This document shows, piece by piece, positions 40,300 to 52,100 of a stretch of 64,000 bases of DNA. Source of the stretch: Bryoerythrophyllum caledonicum (taxonomy: Eukaryota > Streptophyta > Bryopsida > Pottiales > Pottiaceae). Under the pieces are notes generated by a model. The model ran no database searches. It saw only the letters and a program-made list of their open reading frames with translations, and was not told the DNA's origin. Both the position numbers and the translations under genes were made by a program. Positions within the stretch are counted from its first letter, which is position 1, and each line of letters opens with the position of its first letter. The DNA lies in contig OZ020517.1 of the NCBI GenBank assembly GCA_963971425.1, forward strand, positions 22,888,462-22,952,461, in the 5' to 3' direction.

Positions 40300-41500
40300 A
40301 GCGCCATTGAAGTAGCAATCTAGGGCTGAAGATATGCCTTCACCTCCCATCGAAGGTTGTGTGTGTGTCACTTGCTCCAAAGACGCCATCGGCCTCATCT
40401 ACTTGTTCGGCTCAACCAATTCGGCCTGAAGTATCTTCACCACATCCGATCCAACAACTAAGAGCCTCAGCGCTTCTCCGAGTGAAGAGAAAAATAGTTC
40501 TCATCACTGACGTTAGACTTAGCACAATGAGAGCATGTCACAGGCTTCTTTCTCTTGCCTTCAACCTTCTCTTCAGGCTTGGCAGCCTCGGTCCTTGGCT
40601 TAGCCTTCACCGTGCTTGCTCCTTTCTTCTTGGAGCAATTATGGTCCCGATTGGATCAATTTCTCTACAATCTCAACAATGTATAATCTTCTCACGTTGT
40701 GCCTCCGCCAAGATACACGTTGTGGTGGCAAGCTTTTTGGGTTTGGGAGCCTCCAACATGGAGGTGATAAGGCCGGTGGCCTCCCTCACACCAATGGCCT
40801 TTTCCAGGTCCTCTATCTCAGCATATGCTTGAGTCAATGTCTCTTTGCCCTTGTACTTCAAGAGAAGGTGGCAATTGATAGCCTTCTATACTTTCTTCTC
40901 CTATTTGGACATGAAGATGTGCACCAACTAATGTTTGGTCAAAATGTCGCCCGCCTTCGCAGACAACCGTGCCAGCCGGGTGTATATAGTGTAGGAAGTA
41001 TCCTCCTTCTCCTAGCAGAAAACATGGATGCTCTGCATTTAAGCACGCCAAAATTTCATGTACTCTACTTCTAGATGCTCCAAGAACTGTGCTAGAGGGT
41101 CGAATGTTGGCGGATTGTCAACTGCCATCAATGCCGCGCGTGTTGCTACGGTCAAACGTGACATGGTTCTTATGTCAGACGGTTTGCCCACAACAACAAT
41201 GCCCTTGTCCCTAGAGTCCTCACTAGAGGAACTATCTTCTACCTTGGGCTGCTCGATGGAAGTTAGGAGTTAAACAACTACACCATCTTTGAACGCACTC
41301 ACCAACTTCTCAAACTGGCGCCAGCATTCCTCAATTGGACATTACTCTGCCTTGTGCTACGTAGTCCACCTCCCATATGTCTGAAGGACCTCCAACTCTA
41401 AATATTGGAGCTACAACTTGAATGCATGCTAGGCGTTAGACGACGGTGTCCGCTGGTGCTTCTCCTTCATTCAAGTCTAGGATTGGAACCACCAGATAGG
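40300..41500 (-). pseudogene. Ty3/gypsy gag remnant
   Basis: Minus-strand fragments read as a gag capsid region: PPTFDPLAQFLEHLEVEYMK, YTIYTRLARLSAKAGDILTK, LVHIFMSK and YKGKETLTQAYAEIEDLEKA. They are interrupted by at least five stops, mostly TAG. Order and strand agree with the integrase pieces at 34 and 30 kb, so these are taken as one element. Confidence 0.55.
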
Positions 41501-43291
41501 CAGAAAAATGCCCCTATCCCGTCACGAGAACCTATTCTGCACGGGTTTAGGGTGATCGTCCTCCATGTCTTCAAACGTACTCACACCACATACTCAAAGC
41601 CTACAATTGGTATCCAACTTCAATATAGGCTCAAAAGCCTTGTCTGTATCTGACCATGGCCCAAAATCTGTGGTGGAAGCACTCTCTAGGTGGTCTAGTG
41701 AGGGAAAATGGTAATACCAACTTCTGGTACTCATTATAAACACAATTGCCTTGGAAAACTATCTATAGGTACTATCTAAAGGATAAGGGTAAGAACGGGC
41801 AACTTGTACCTGTAAAATCACCAAACTGTGTGGTGCACCGGTCATCACCTCTCGCTATCAAAGGTCCAATCACAATCTTCGACATAGAAAGTCCATATTA
41901 GTCCTCACCTTAGCTTCCCCTCTATGGTACTCTATCTCAATCTAGTACAACAATAAACGGGGCTATTGAGAAAACTTCGGTAATAATAGCCCACAATACG
42001 GGGGAGGTATCATAAACGGAATCCAGAAATTCAAAATTGGATTCTCTCCCCCAACAACAGAAAAATAGTATTGAAAAGGTCAAAACCACTAGTACACGCG
42101 TGCAGTGGATGGCCCCAAGTTGCAATACCTACAAAGCAAAGGAAAACACTAAACGTATTCCCTCCAATGTCTAAACTAAAGTAGAATTGGGACAATTGAC
42201 CATGGTATTCAAAAACAAAAACCCCTCCAATACAATTGATGAAATGGATGATTTAATGCATCAATAAGCGAATTCAATACTAAAATTGGATTAAATGGCA
42301 AAATCCCCAACTAAAGGCGCAAATTTCACTCACATCCGAGTCAAATTGCCCTCGCAAACTTCCTCCGAAGTTTAGACACTAATCTTTTTTTAGAAAGCCA
42401 CATAAAAGGTGATTTTTCAAAGTTGTGAAAACTAAAAAAATTTACCACCACTAGTCTTATAATTCCTCTACAAACTCAAATCCCGGATCCGTAGTTGGAA
42501 TCGCAAAATAACTAAAATTGCAAAAATTGGGTATTTGAAGTGCTCCTTCCAGGGATGATATGAAATTTTGCACAAAATAGAGTCTTTTAGAGGCCGTGGC
42601 ACGGTCTTGGGTATTTGTAAGTTTTGTGTGTCTGCCGCAATTTGGCTCTCGTGGACTTGCCCGTTGTCTACGTCACATTTTGATCACTAGCGCCCTTAGG
42701 CATCTGTTGCACATAGTCGCCCTAGCCCCTTGAGCGCGCAAGTGATCATATCCTGCACCCACCAACTGTCCCCGATGACTGCGCCGAGAATGGGCCTTGG
42801 TCAACGGCCACAAGCGCACCTGCCACAAGATCTTGTGCTCAGCTAGATCACCCTATTGATGATGGGCATATCCTCTCACGTATGCCTCAATCGAGATTCT
42901 CCATCGCCTTGGCTGTTGCCTCATTGTTCCGAGATTTGCCCTTGCAGCTTCGAACTCACGCCTTGCTTTCATATCAAGGGTTACGCAGGTTGACTAGCGT
43001 CAACGTCCATTGCCGCCTAATAAGCGCCCATCTTACCGCGTACGACCCGAGGTTGCCCGCCGCGCAGACCTGCGGACAAAACGGAACGACACTTTAGCAC
43101 AGAGACTCCAACAATCTCTCCAAAACTGTCAAATTTTGCTTCTAAATTTCTAGTTCTTGCACACAAAAAAAGAAAACATAGAACTACGGCTACCCACTCT
43201 TTCTCTACTTTCTTATCATTATTCCACAAACTCCAATGCAAAAATGGTATGAAAATGAGAGAAATATGAGAGGGTCTTTGTCAAGTGAGAC
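41501..43291. other. No supported gene; probable gypsy leader
   Basis: Lies between the gag remnant and the right LTR-like repeat. Short frames without motifs. Confidence 0.4.
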
Positions 43292-43386
43292 TGTTGTGAA
43301 TCACAAGAGTAGTCAAGCGTCTCGTACTCCACAAGGAGAGAATTAAGGAGTGCAAGCAAAACTAGAGAATGCGGAGCATTTACTAA

Positions 43387-43398
43387 TGATAATTCATC
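43387..43398. repeat. Left target-site duplication of the LINE
   Basis: TGATAATTCATC, identical to 56578-56589. The uninterrupted LTR copy at 27817 has TGATAACTCATC once. Confidence 0.9.
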
Positions 43399-43806
43399 GA
43401 CAACGGGCCGCAATGCTTAGAGAGTAGCTCCGTAAAATCTGGTGAGGAGGGGTCTTAGGTGTTAGGCGCAAAAACGAAGCACAAGGCAATGAGAGATGCT
43501 GGATCTCATTGCAAATCCCGTTGTGCACCTCGTTTTTGTTGCTAGAAGTTGTCTCTAAGTTGTGAAGAGTGTTGGCAGGGATTGCAAGATCTTGATTTGC
43601 TGTCATAAGTTTGAATGGGCTGCAATGGATCTAGCACTAGAATGGGAGAGTAGATCTGAAGTGGGGCTCTGTGTTGGCCTAGATCTAGCTCTAGATCCTG
43701 CACTACCCACATCAAACATGCACAAGTAGATCTAGATCTGGATACCATATCACAACTAGAAACATTACACCTAGCACCTCCTCAACCAGAACACAAGCAC
43801 ATACAC

Positions 43807-46800
43807 ATGAAGATCGACTGCTGCCAACAATATGCACGAGACCGAAGCCAAGATACAAGATTTTCCCACAAGGACAGACATTCTCAAGGATCAGCTAAGT
43901 TTCATATATGTATTCAGTACTTAGGAAAGTCTCAACATTGTTCTTACAAACGTAGTAGGTACATGCTAGAAATTGTTAATGCTGCTGCTATATGCATGTC
44001 TAATCCCTATTGCAAGAAGTCACAAAAGCAGCCCAAGCAGATCTACACTGGTACGCAGAGACTCCCGAGGACAACGCACGAAGCAGCAACACTGAGGGAA
44101 AAACGCCAAGCCACCTGCAACACAAGCAACAAATCAATGGAGGCACTCTGTAATCAACAAGTTCATCACCTGCTGCTGATCAGCACTAAAGCACAGGGAC
44201 CCACGCCCCCCGAGGACAACGTAATGAGCAACAATCGTCAAGTCCATCACATACCGCAGCCCGAGCAAATCAGCACTATACTGAACTACAGGAATCAACA
44301 CTCACGAGGGCAACGAAAGGAGCAGCAGCACACAATCACCTGCCGCAGCCCGAATAGACCAACACTGGAAAGCAGGTACCAACACTCCCGAGGACAACGT
44401 AGCGAGCAGCAACACCCAAGAAAAAATGCCAAGCCACCTACTACACAACTTTGTGACACAAACCAACGGCAGCACTCAGCAATCAACATGGTCATCACCG
44501 AAGGCAAGACACAGAACAACAATGACTCGACTCCCCTTCTGGCCAAGGTACGTATCTCAAACCCTCACTTGACCATTATTTGCTTGTTATTCCTTGACTT
44601 CAGATGGACAGCGAGAAAAAGAGAGGTACGACGTTACAACAAGAAGAAGCTGGAAAGATACGAAACACTGGAACATGAAGATCCAACAAAACCAAGAAAG
44701 AAGGAAGTACAGGCCCATGGACTTAGCATCTGGAGAAGCCTCACGTCAAGACCAACACAACGTCAACACCACCGCATATACCAAGCTCATCAACACACAC
44801 CAAGACCATCACAACATCAACGCCACTTTCAATACCAAGAACACCATCAGCATGAAGACAAGACTTCAAGACATCAAGCGAGCACCAGGTATGTACACGC
44901 CAAGGTAAGCAACCCTACCACCACCCCACTTCCCTTCCTCCATGCCAATAAATCCATACTAATTTATGACAGGAGCTCTGGAAAGACTAAGTACAAGCAA
45001 CACATAGGGAAGCAGGACCAGCCACAAATACGAAGACAAAACCCTAGCCGCCATAAAAATGACGAACCTACGGAAGAGCAAGTTCTACAACTCCATCCAA
45101 GACAACATAATCGACAAGATACAACCCAACGGCTCCACGAGGTAGCCAAACCTAAACATCCAAAAGCCCTAAAACAAAGACGTTCATCGACAACAACCAC
45201 ATCCATCAAACAACTCTACACAAGGTATAAAGCACGCCCTCACTATCCTCTCAAACCCTCTTACACTGCTCTACTGCGTAGACATCCACTTCATGTATTG
45301 TGGAACCAGTACGACACCTGCTTAGTTCATGCAGAAGTTACGGACCTGAGTGGAGATGTGAAGCGAAGACGAAGGAGAGAGTCGCATCTTCCACGCCCAA
45401 CTTGGACACGTCTAGACAGTGAAGAGCAACCTACCCTTTTTCTCACAAAATTATTGACTTTTGTTTGTATTTATTTTGCACAGCTCCACATTAACTTATT
45501 GTTGGCATGCTCCGCGCAGAGAACACAGCACCCGCAGCAGATCCACACGTGGAAGACGATTAACCTGGTTAGCACCACAACAAACGCGGTCAGGAGACGA
45601 AGGAAGAACCGGGAATACACAACTCGTAGATCAGACACAACCAGTCGAAGAAGACACCTGGAACCTACAGCAAGCAGCCGAACGAGCAAGATCATCAAGA
45701 CCGGTAGACCGCATGTGGAAGACAGCCGACGGCGCAGAAGATCGGAAACCCAAGGCCGTAGCCCAGCAGCCCCTTTCGAGAAGAAGCCCGCACTCCGCCT
45801 GAGCTCACAAGCAGTAGTCCAGAACGTGGACGTACCTGGTGGAAAGTCGCGCAGCCAGGCCTTGTGCGAACTTGCACGGACGAGTCCGAACTTTCACAAA
45901 CGCGCCCTCTGTCACCCAGCTCGAACCCTTACAGACGAAGAACATGCGAAGCCCCTAACGGCGAGTTACCAACGGACGCTGCCCGAGACGCAATCGGACC
46001 GAAGCCCTGCCCTACGCTCTGTCCGCATGCACAAGAGGAGGACGCCCCATCAACAGCTAATCCAGGCCACATCGGCAATTACCAAGGTTGGACTTACAAG
46101 GAAAGCCGACACCTACAGAGCGAAGAGCCTCGCCCGAATTCTGCAACTGGCATTCGGTACCTACCGCCACCACTCCACAGCCGCTAATCGCCGAGCACGA
46201 ACAGCCTGGAGCCAACCTGTTTGCGCTACCCAACGGCACATCGTGTCTTTCTCAAAGACGACACAGGGAGCCACTCGAAGTCAAGTGGCCGACAAGGTAC
46301 TCGAGAAGGAATCTTCCCTGACGTCGAACCTTCCTAGCCGACTACTGAACCCAAGCTGCAGTGTAGATACCCCTGAACAGTGCCCCCCTAAACCCGTGGA
46401 CGTCGATCCAAGAGTCCCGTCCAAGTTAGACGTGCGAGTGCAACCACGAGCTTGGACCAGATTAGTCAGCAAGCAAGGAAGGGAAGCCACGGGTAATCAG
46501 CTCAAGGATCAACCACACAACTCCCAAGTGGTCACTGGATATTCAGGTCATATTCTCCCCTCACCTTCGTCACTACTTTATGTTCTTTGTTGTCTACTGG
46601 TTTATTTTGGAAACCAATGGGCACACAATCTTACCTTAATATCAAAATTTCTTTCTCTGAGAGGTGACCAATTTTCTGGCACCTCTCGTGTATGTGTATA
46701 TGTAGTAATTAAACAACATAACCCTAACCTCTCCTATCTTCGAATCTTAGGAATCTTGCATGTTATTTTGCATGTTATTCATATTGTATGTTATCCCGTA

Positions 46801-46974
46801 TGTTATCAAATCCTACATGCTAGCTATATTGATACTTTCTACTTCTTAAAAACCTTAACATCAACAAGCCCTCAACGTACGTTGAGAGGAGATGTTAAGA
46901 ACAAGAAGGAAAGAAGGAAAGTTGAAGTGACAAGCTATAGATCACATAGTAACACTCTCTTCTTTTTCTACAGC
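43807..46974 (+). other. Long open leader in frame with LINE ORF1, with intron-like signals
   Basis: 1056 codons without a stop run in frame into ORF1, rich in Arg, His, Gln, Thr and Ser, with no domain. The DNA is C/A-rich, which lowers but does not remove expected stops. Splice-like signals occur: GTACGT to TTCAG (44548-44603), GTAAGC to ACAG with TACTAAT (44905-44972), a GTATAA donor at 45225 with a TTTTGCACAG acceptor ending 45483, and TTTTTCTACAG ending 46973, one base before the ORF1 ATG. It could be a giant N-terminal extension or a spliced untranslated leader; the ATG just after the last acceptor favours the latter. Confidence 0.45.
44060..44440 (+). repeat. Diverged tandem monomers in the LINE leader
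   Basis: The phrase CTCCCGAGGACAACG plus GAGCAGCAAC recurs near 44067, 44210, 44300 and 44382, with shared intervening text (GCCAAGCCACCT, ATCAACAWGKTCATCACC). This gives about four units of 80-140 bp. Monomeric 5' UTR repeats act as promoters in some LINEs. Confidence 0.6.
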
Positions 46975-48561
46975 ATGTCTCAACAACAAACTACTGCCAC
47001 TTCCTCCAAACGCCTGTTTGTTGAAGTGCTTGAAGGTATTCCGAACCCTCTAAATGTGATGCAAAATGCCTTGGTTATTACAAGCTCCACCCAGAAAAAG
47101 GTGAAGGCAACAAGTTTGCCTTCCACCAAATACTGGCTAGGCTTCCAAACAATGAATATCATTGCAAAGAAGAATGGGGAAGAAAAAATACCTTTGGTTA
47201 CCATAGAAGAGTTGGTAAAATGTGGGTTAAATGAAAAGGAAGCATGTGAGAGTTTTGAGGCAATACCGTCATTTCCTTTTGTCATCCAAGAGGAATGGCC
47301 CTCTAAAAGGCATGATGGAAAGGTAGGAAATCATTTCAATCTCACCCAACTTCCAAGTGAAGTTGAGGTGGATGAAGACGGCTTTGCCTTGGACTACCAA
47401 ATTTCCATTCATTTTGACTTGGCGAATCAAGTATGGTCAAAAAATGTGGTACTAGACATGGTGAAAACACGACTGCAAGAAATGGAGATACCTACAGGAA
47501 CACGCATTGGTGAACCAATAGCCGTGTTTTGTCACCACCAGTCCGACAATTGGACTGGTGTGGTGAAACTGCACCTAAAAAACCCGGTTATCGATGCGAA
47601 AGGCTTATTGGGAGGGCTAAGGCCGTTCATCCTCATTTTGAATGAAGGAATCCCACACCAAGGAAAAGTATGCAAAGCATACGACTCCTTGGCCTTCTCA
47701 CATCTCTTATCGGTGAAAATATCAAGCCCAAGTCTTGTTAATGTAGATCCATACCACTTACATGCGGAGATTGTAAAAGATGGTTTTGCAAGGAGTTATG
47801 ATTTCGAGGTAACGGGAGTAGAAAAGAAAAGCTCTTCAGATTTTGCATGGGTCAAAACTCCCTCCCCGGAACAAGCTGCTAAAATAAAAGACTATAAAGT
47901 CTCATTTTGTAATGAGATTTTTATGCCTGTTTTTGCAACCCGGAAAATGGATGAGGATGAGATCGCAAAAAAGAACTGTCTAATTCTCATTGCAAAAAAC
48001 CTTAACAAAACAAAAAACGAAAAAGAATTGGTAGAAGGAATAAAATCCATAATTGGGGAAGAAAATGTAGTTGACACATACTTCAAACTGGAATACGGAC
48101 GACATGTAGGGACTTGCAATATTGAATGTTTAAATGCGGCCGTCTATAAAAAATTTGTTAAACAAAGTAAAAAATTACACGGAAAATACATTATGTTTAC
48201 CCCTCACCCCAAGAGTCTAGACGGCAGCAACAAACCGAGCGCAGAAGAACTAACGAGACTAGGTTTTTCGGATGTAAACGCGGCCGTAGCTAACGCGATG
48301 ATTGCCATGGAGAACGAACCAAATAAAGGTCATGGAGTTACCCTACAACAACTACGCAAAGAAATGAAGACCATGAAAGGAGAAATCGTAGACGAAGCAA
48401 GGCAATATGCGGACATGGTACAGGCGAACACGGTCAAATCCCTAAGGGGAGAAATGTCAACCCTTCGATCCCAACTCATTGCAACCATCATGGCGGCGGA
48501 AACTCAAGCATCGGAACGGGAGCAAAGAGTCATTGAGAACAAGATGGACATGTCAAACTAA
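46975..48561 (+). CDS. LINE ORF1 protein, 528 aa (RNA-binding-like, coiled-coil C-terminus)
   Basis: Starts MSQQQTTATSSKR directly after an acceptor-like TTTTTCTACAG. Residues 1-330 form a globular region I do not recognise. Residues about 333-412 look like an RRM fold (NCLILIAKNLNKTKNEKEL as the first strand and helix, then EYGRHVGTCNIECLNAAVYK). The last 80 residues are heptad-rich and charged (LRKEMKTMKGEIVDEARQYA onwards), likely a coiled coil for oligomerisation. ORF1 proteins of LINEs usually coat the element RNA. No CCHC knuckle here. It ends TAA TAG. RRM is a by-eye assignment; LINE ORF1 identity rests on position. Confidence 0.75.
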   Translation: MSQQQTTATSSKRLFVEVLEGIPNPLNVMQNALVITSSTQKKVKATSLPSTKYWLGFQTMNIIAKKNGEEKIPLVTIEELVKCGLNEKEACESFEAIPSFPFVIQEEWPSKRHDGKVGNHFNLTQLPSEVEVDEDGFALDYQISIHFDLANQVWSKNVVLDMVKTRLQEMEIPTGTRIGEPIAVFCHHQSDNWTGVVKLHLKNPVIDAKGLLGGLRPFILILNEGIPHQGKVCKAYDSLAFSHLLSVKISSPSLVNVDPYHLHAEIVKDGFARSYDFEVTGVEKKSSSDFAWVKTPSPEQAAKIKDYKVSFCNEIFMPVFATRKMDEDEIAKKNCLILIAKNLNKTKNEKELVEGIKSIIGEENVVDTYFKLEYGRHVGTCNIECLNAAVYKKFVKQSKKLHGKYIMFTPHPKSLDGSNKPSAEELTRLGFSDVNAAVANAMIAMENEPNKGHGVTLQQLRKEMKTMKGEIVDEARQYADMVQANTVKSLRGEMSTLRSQLIATIMAAETQASEREQRVIENKMDMSN

Positions 48562-48695
48562 TAGCGTCAAACAACGCTACAACCAAAAATAATATAGTAT
48601 ATATATATACTAAAATACAAAGCCAAAAAATATATAAAAATATAAATAGGAAAAAAGATAAAAATATCAAAATATATCTATATACTATCATATTT
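48562..48695 (+). other. AT-rich intercistronic sequence
   Basis: Stop-dense AT-rich stretch (ATATATATAC and similar) between the ORF1 stop and the AAC repeat; it would prevent a fusion of the two ORFs by readthrough. Confidence 0.5.
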
Positions 48696-49076
<381 letters not shown>

Positions 49077-49103
49077 CACCACCACCAAAAGATAAAGCCC
49101 CCA

Positions 49104-52100
49104 ATGACATCAAAACCAACAGCAACAACAACAACAATAACAACAACAACATCAACAATAATAAACCCCCAAAGACACCAACAACAACAAAAACCCCAAC
49201 AACTCCAACCACCCAAACAACCCCTACAAAACCTAAAACCCCAACAACATCACTACCCTACCACAATCTACCTCTGTAAAATACTAATACTTCTCAGCGG
49301 TGACATTGAAAAAAACCCAGGCCCCATGCCAAACATAATAAAAACACACCCCGCAGCTCATAAAAAACGCGCAAAAATGTACTTCATCCCTAGTACTATA
49401 AAACTACACCCCGAGTATCAACACCTTGCTAACACATTTTCACCACTACTAAAGAACACACATGAACTACATAACTCACATAACATGACCTACCCGCATA
49501 TAGCACAATTCATTGAACAAAAAACTACACATCCCCCATCACATATCCTATATGCTTTAATTATTACAGTACACCCCTCTCTAGAAGAGTGCAACCAAAT
49601 ATTAGCCCTACAAAATACCAATACCACAAATTGGACCAACACTCTCCTTAACAACTTAATCACTCTACATAACCCACCCGAAAGACATATTAATACGAAA
49701 CACCCGTATACAAGTTTCCTAGCAGAAAATCAAAATATTATCCAACATAGAGACTCCATACACAAAGAAATATATGATTTCGTACACAGTCAAACCTCAC
49801 CCCCCACACAAAACACTATCCAACTACACTTCCCATTCCTGCCACATGAACTAACTAAAGAAATAACGAGATGCTTTGAGCCAATCCTAGAATACACATT
49901 CCCATCCCCACCAACCCCATATATACCACCTGTAAATCATAACGAAAACACCAGAGACATCAATACATACATCTTAACATGGAACGCTGCATCCCTAAAC
50001 ACTGCTCTCCCATGCCTCCATAATCTATCTACCCACACCAACACACCACCCGCCATAATTGCTATACAAGAAACTAAATTAACCGCTACTAAATCCACAA
50101 AATACATCCAAAAAACATTCCCCGACTACAAACTTATATTTAATAACACTCATGCCCTTACAAGATGCATCCAACAACGTATGCCATATACACCAACGAG
50201 AGGAGGCCTCCTTATGCTCATACACCAATCATATGCCTTCCCTGGGAATATCACTAAAATTCCTACTCCGGCTAATATATCACCATACCTCCAAATTATT
50301 AAAATTACTAACCGACCCCTCCAACCATGGCTCATTCTTCACCTATACATGCCATCGCACATAGAAGACTCTAGGCTTATTCCGGAAATCCAAAATTCCA
50401 TCACTTCACAAATTAATACGCACACTAACCATACAATAATACTTTGTGGAGACTTTAACCGAGATATTGCCCTTATTGGACGACAAAACGGAGAGACCTT
50501 CACCACCCCACGTGATATAGACTATCAATGGCGAAATTACACAGATAATCTAGAATTATATCTGATCCCAACCGATACACAATACTCTCGTCAAGGAGGA
50601 CTTAATTACACACACACTAGCCTAATTGATGGATTTTACATTAAAACACCTAACCATACCCAATACACATCTATCACCAATACCTCAACCAACTTAAACT
50701 CGGACCACTTCCCGATCCAACTAAATATACCTCATAACATCCTTATAAGTAGACCCCCCACCAAAACAAACTCAAATGATATCAAAATACTAAACCCCAT
50801 CCCAAAAGAAAACCTTGACAACTTTAATACAATATTCTTTGAAAAAAACTCACTACAGATAGACTCCCTTACAGAAATTCTATCCAACCACCAACACCTA
50901 ACACACATACAATGGCAAGAAGCCTGCACCTCTCTTGACAAAATTATTAATGAAATTTCTACTACATTAGAAAAGACATGCAAAGCACCTCCGACCCCAC
51001 AACTCACACCTAGAACCTCGAATCAAGGGGGGTATCTCCCGAGAAAACTAGCCAAAAAGTGGAAACAACATCTTGTTACATACCACAATATTCGGAAAAC
51101 AATTTACATCGCTAAAACTAATCAAAATTGGCGAACCCACCCCATACTCTCTGAACTACAAAACCTTCGCCATCCCCAAATCCCACAAGTACCACCGCTC
51201 AACAACCCTCACGAAGATTGGCTAAAAGACATTGCAGTCATTGCAAAAACCGCCAATAAACAAGCTCGGAAAATTACTACAAAATATACAAGAGAATGTA
51301 TCAGAAAAGCCATTTCTAAGTATCGTCAGCTATACGAATCTAGCCCAAAAAAGATTAATAGAAAAGTTTTTAAAAACAACACAAACTTACCATTAGATTG
51401 CATTCTAGATCAAAACAATAATATTCTAACCAGCCCAAATGACATTGCAAACGAAATACATTTTCAACAATCCATAAACAATAGGCCATCCACCCCCTCA
51501 TGTCACTTCCAACCACAACATACACCAACATGCACATGCGGGGTTAGACAATACCCGTGGCATGATCTTGACGGATTCACCATTGATAAAAGAGGAGAAC
51601 CCACGACTCCTCTCCACACATATTATAACAGAGACACATATAACATGTGCCTAAAAAATCTGGGAACCAACAAAGCTCCCGGACCGGACTATATACCTAA
51701 CTCAATTCTAAAAAACATGCCTCCGAGATTCCATGACCTTCTATCATTATTTTTCCTCCATTGTTACAAACAAAAAGCAATTCCTGCATCCTGGAAAACA
51801 AGTTTAACAATCTTATTATACAAAAAAGGCAACCCAACCGAGCTACCTAATCACCAACCTATTGCCTTAGCCAACGCCATTTACAAACTGTACACTAGCA
51901 CATTAACATCAATACTATCGGCCTACGGGGAAAAACACCAAATACTACATGAAAGCCAAGAAGGGTTTAGAGCTGAAAGAAGTACCACACGGCAAATCCA
52001 AACTATCATCGCCGCTCTTGAGGATGCAAAATTCACTAATAAAGACATTTACATACTCTACATTGATTTCAAAAACGCTTTCGGTTCCATTGACCATCCT

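Noticed and set aside
44594-46321. Alternative plus-strand frames within the LINE leader
   Set aside because: Short, low-complexity and stop-limited; composition explains them.
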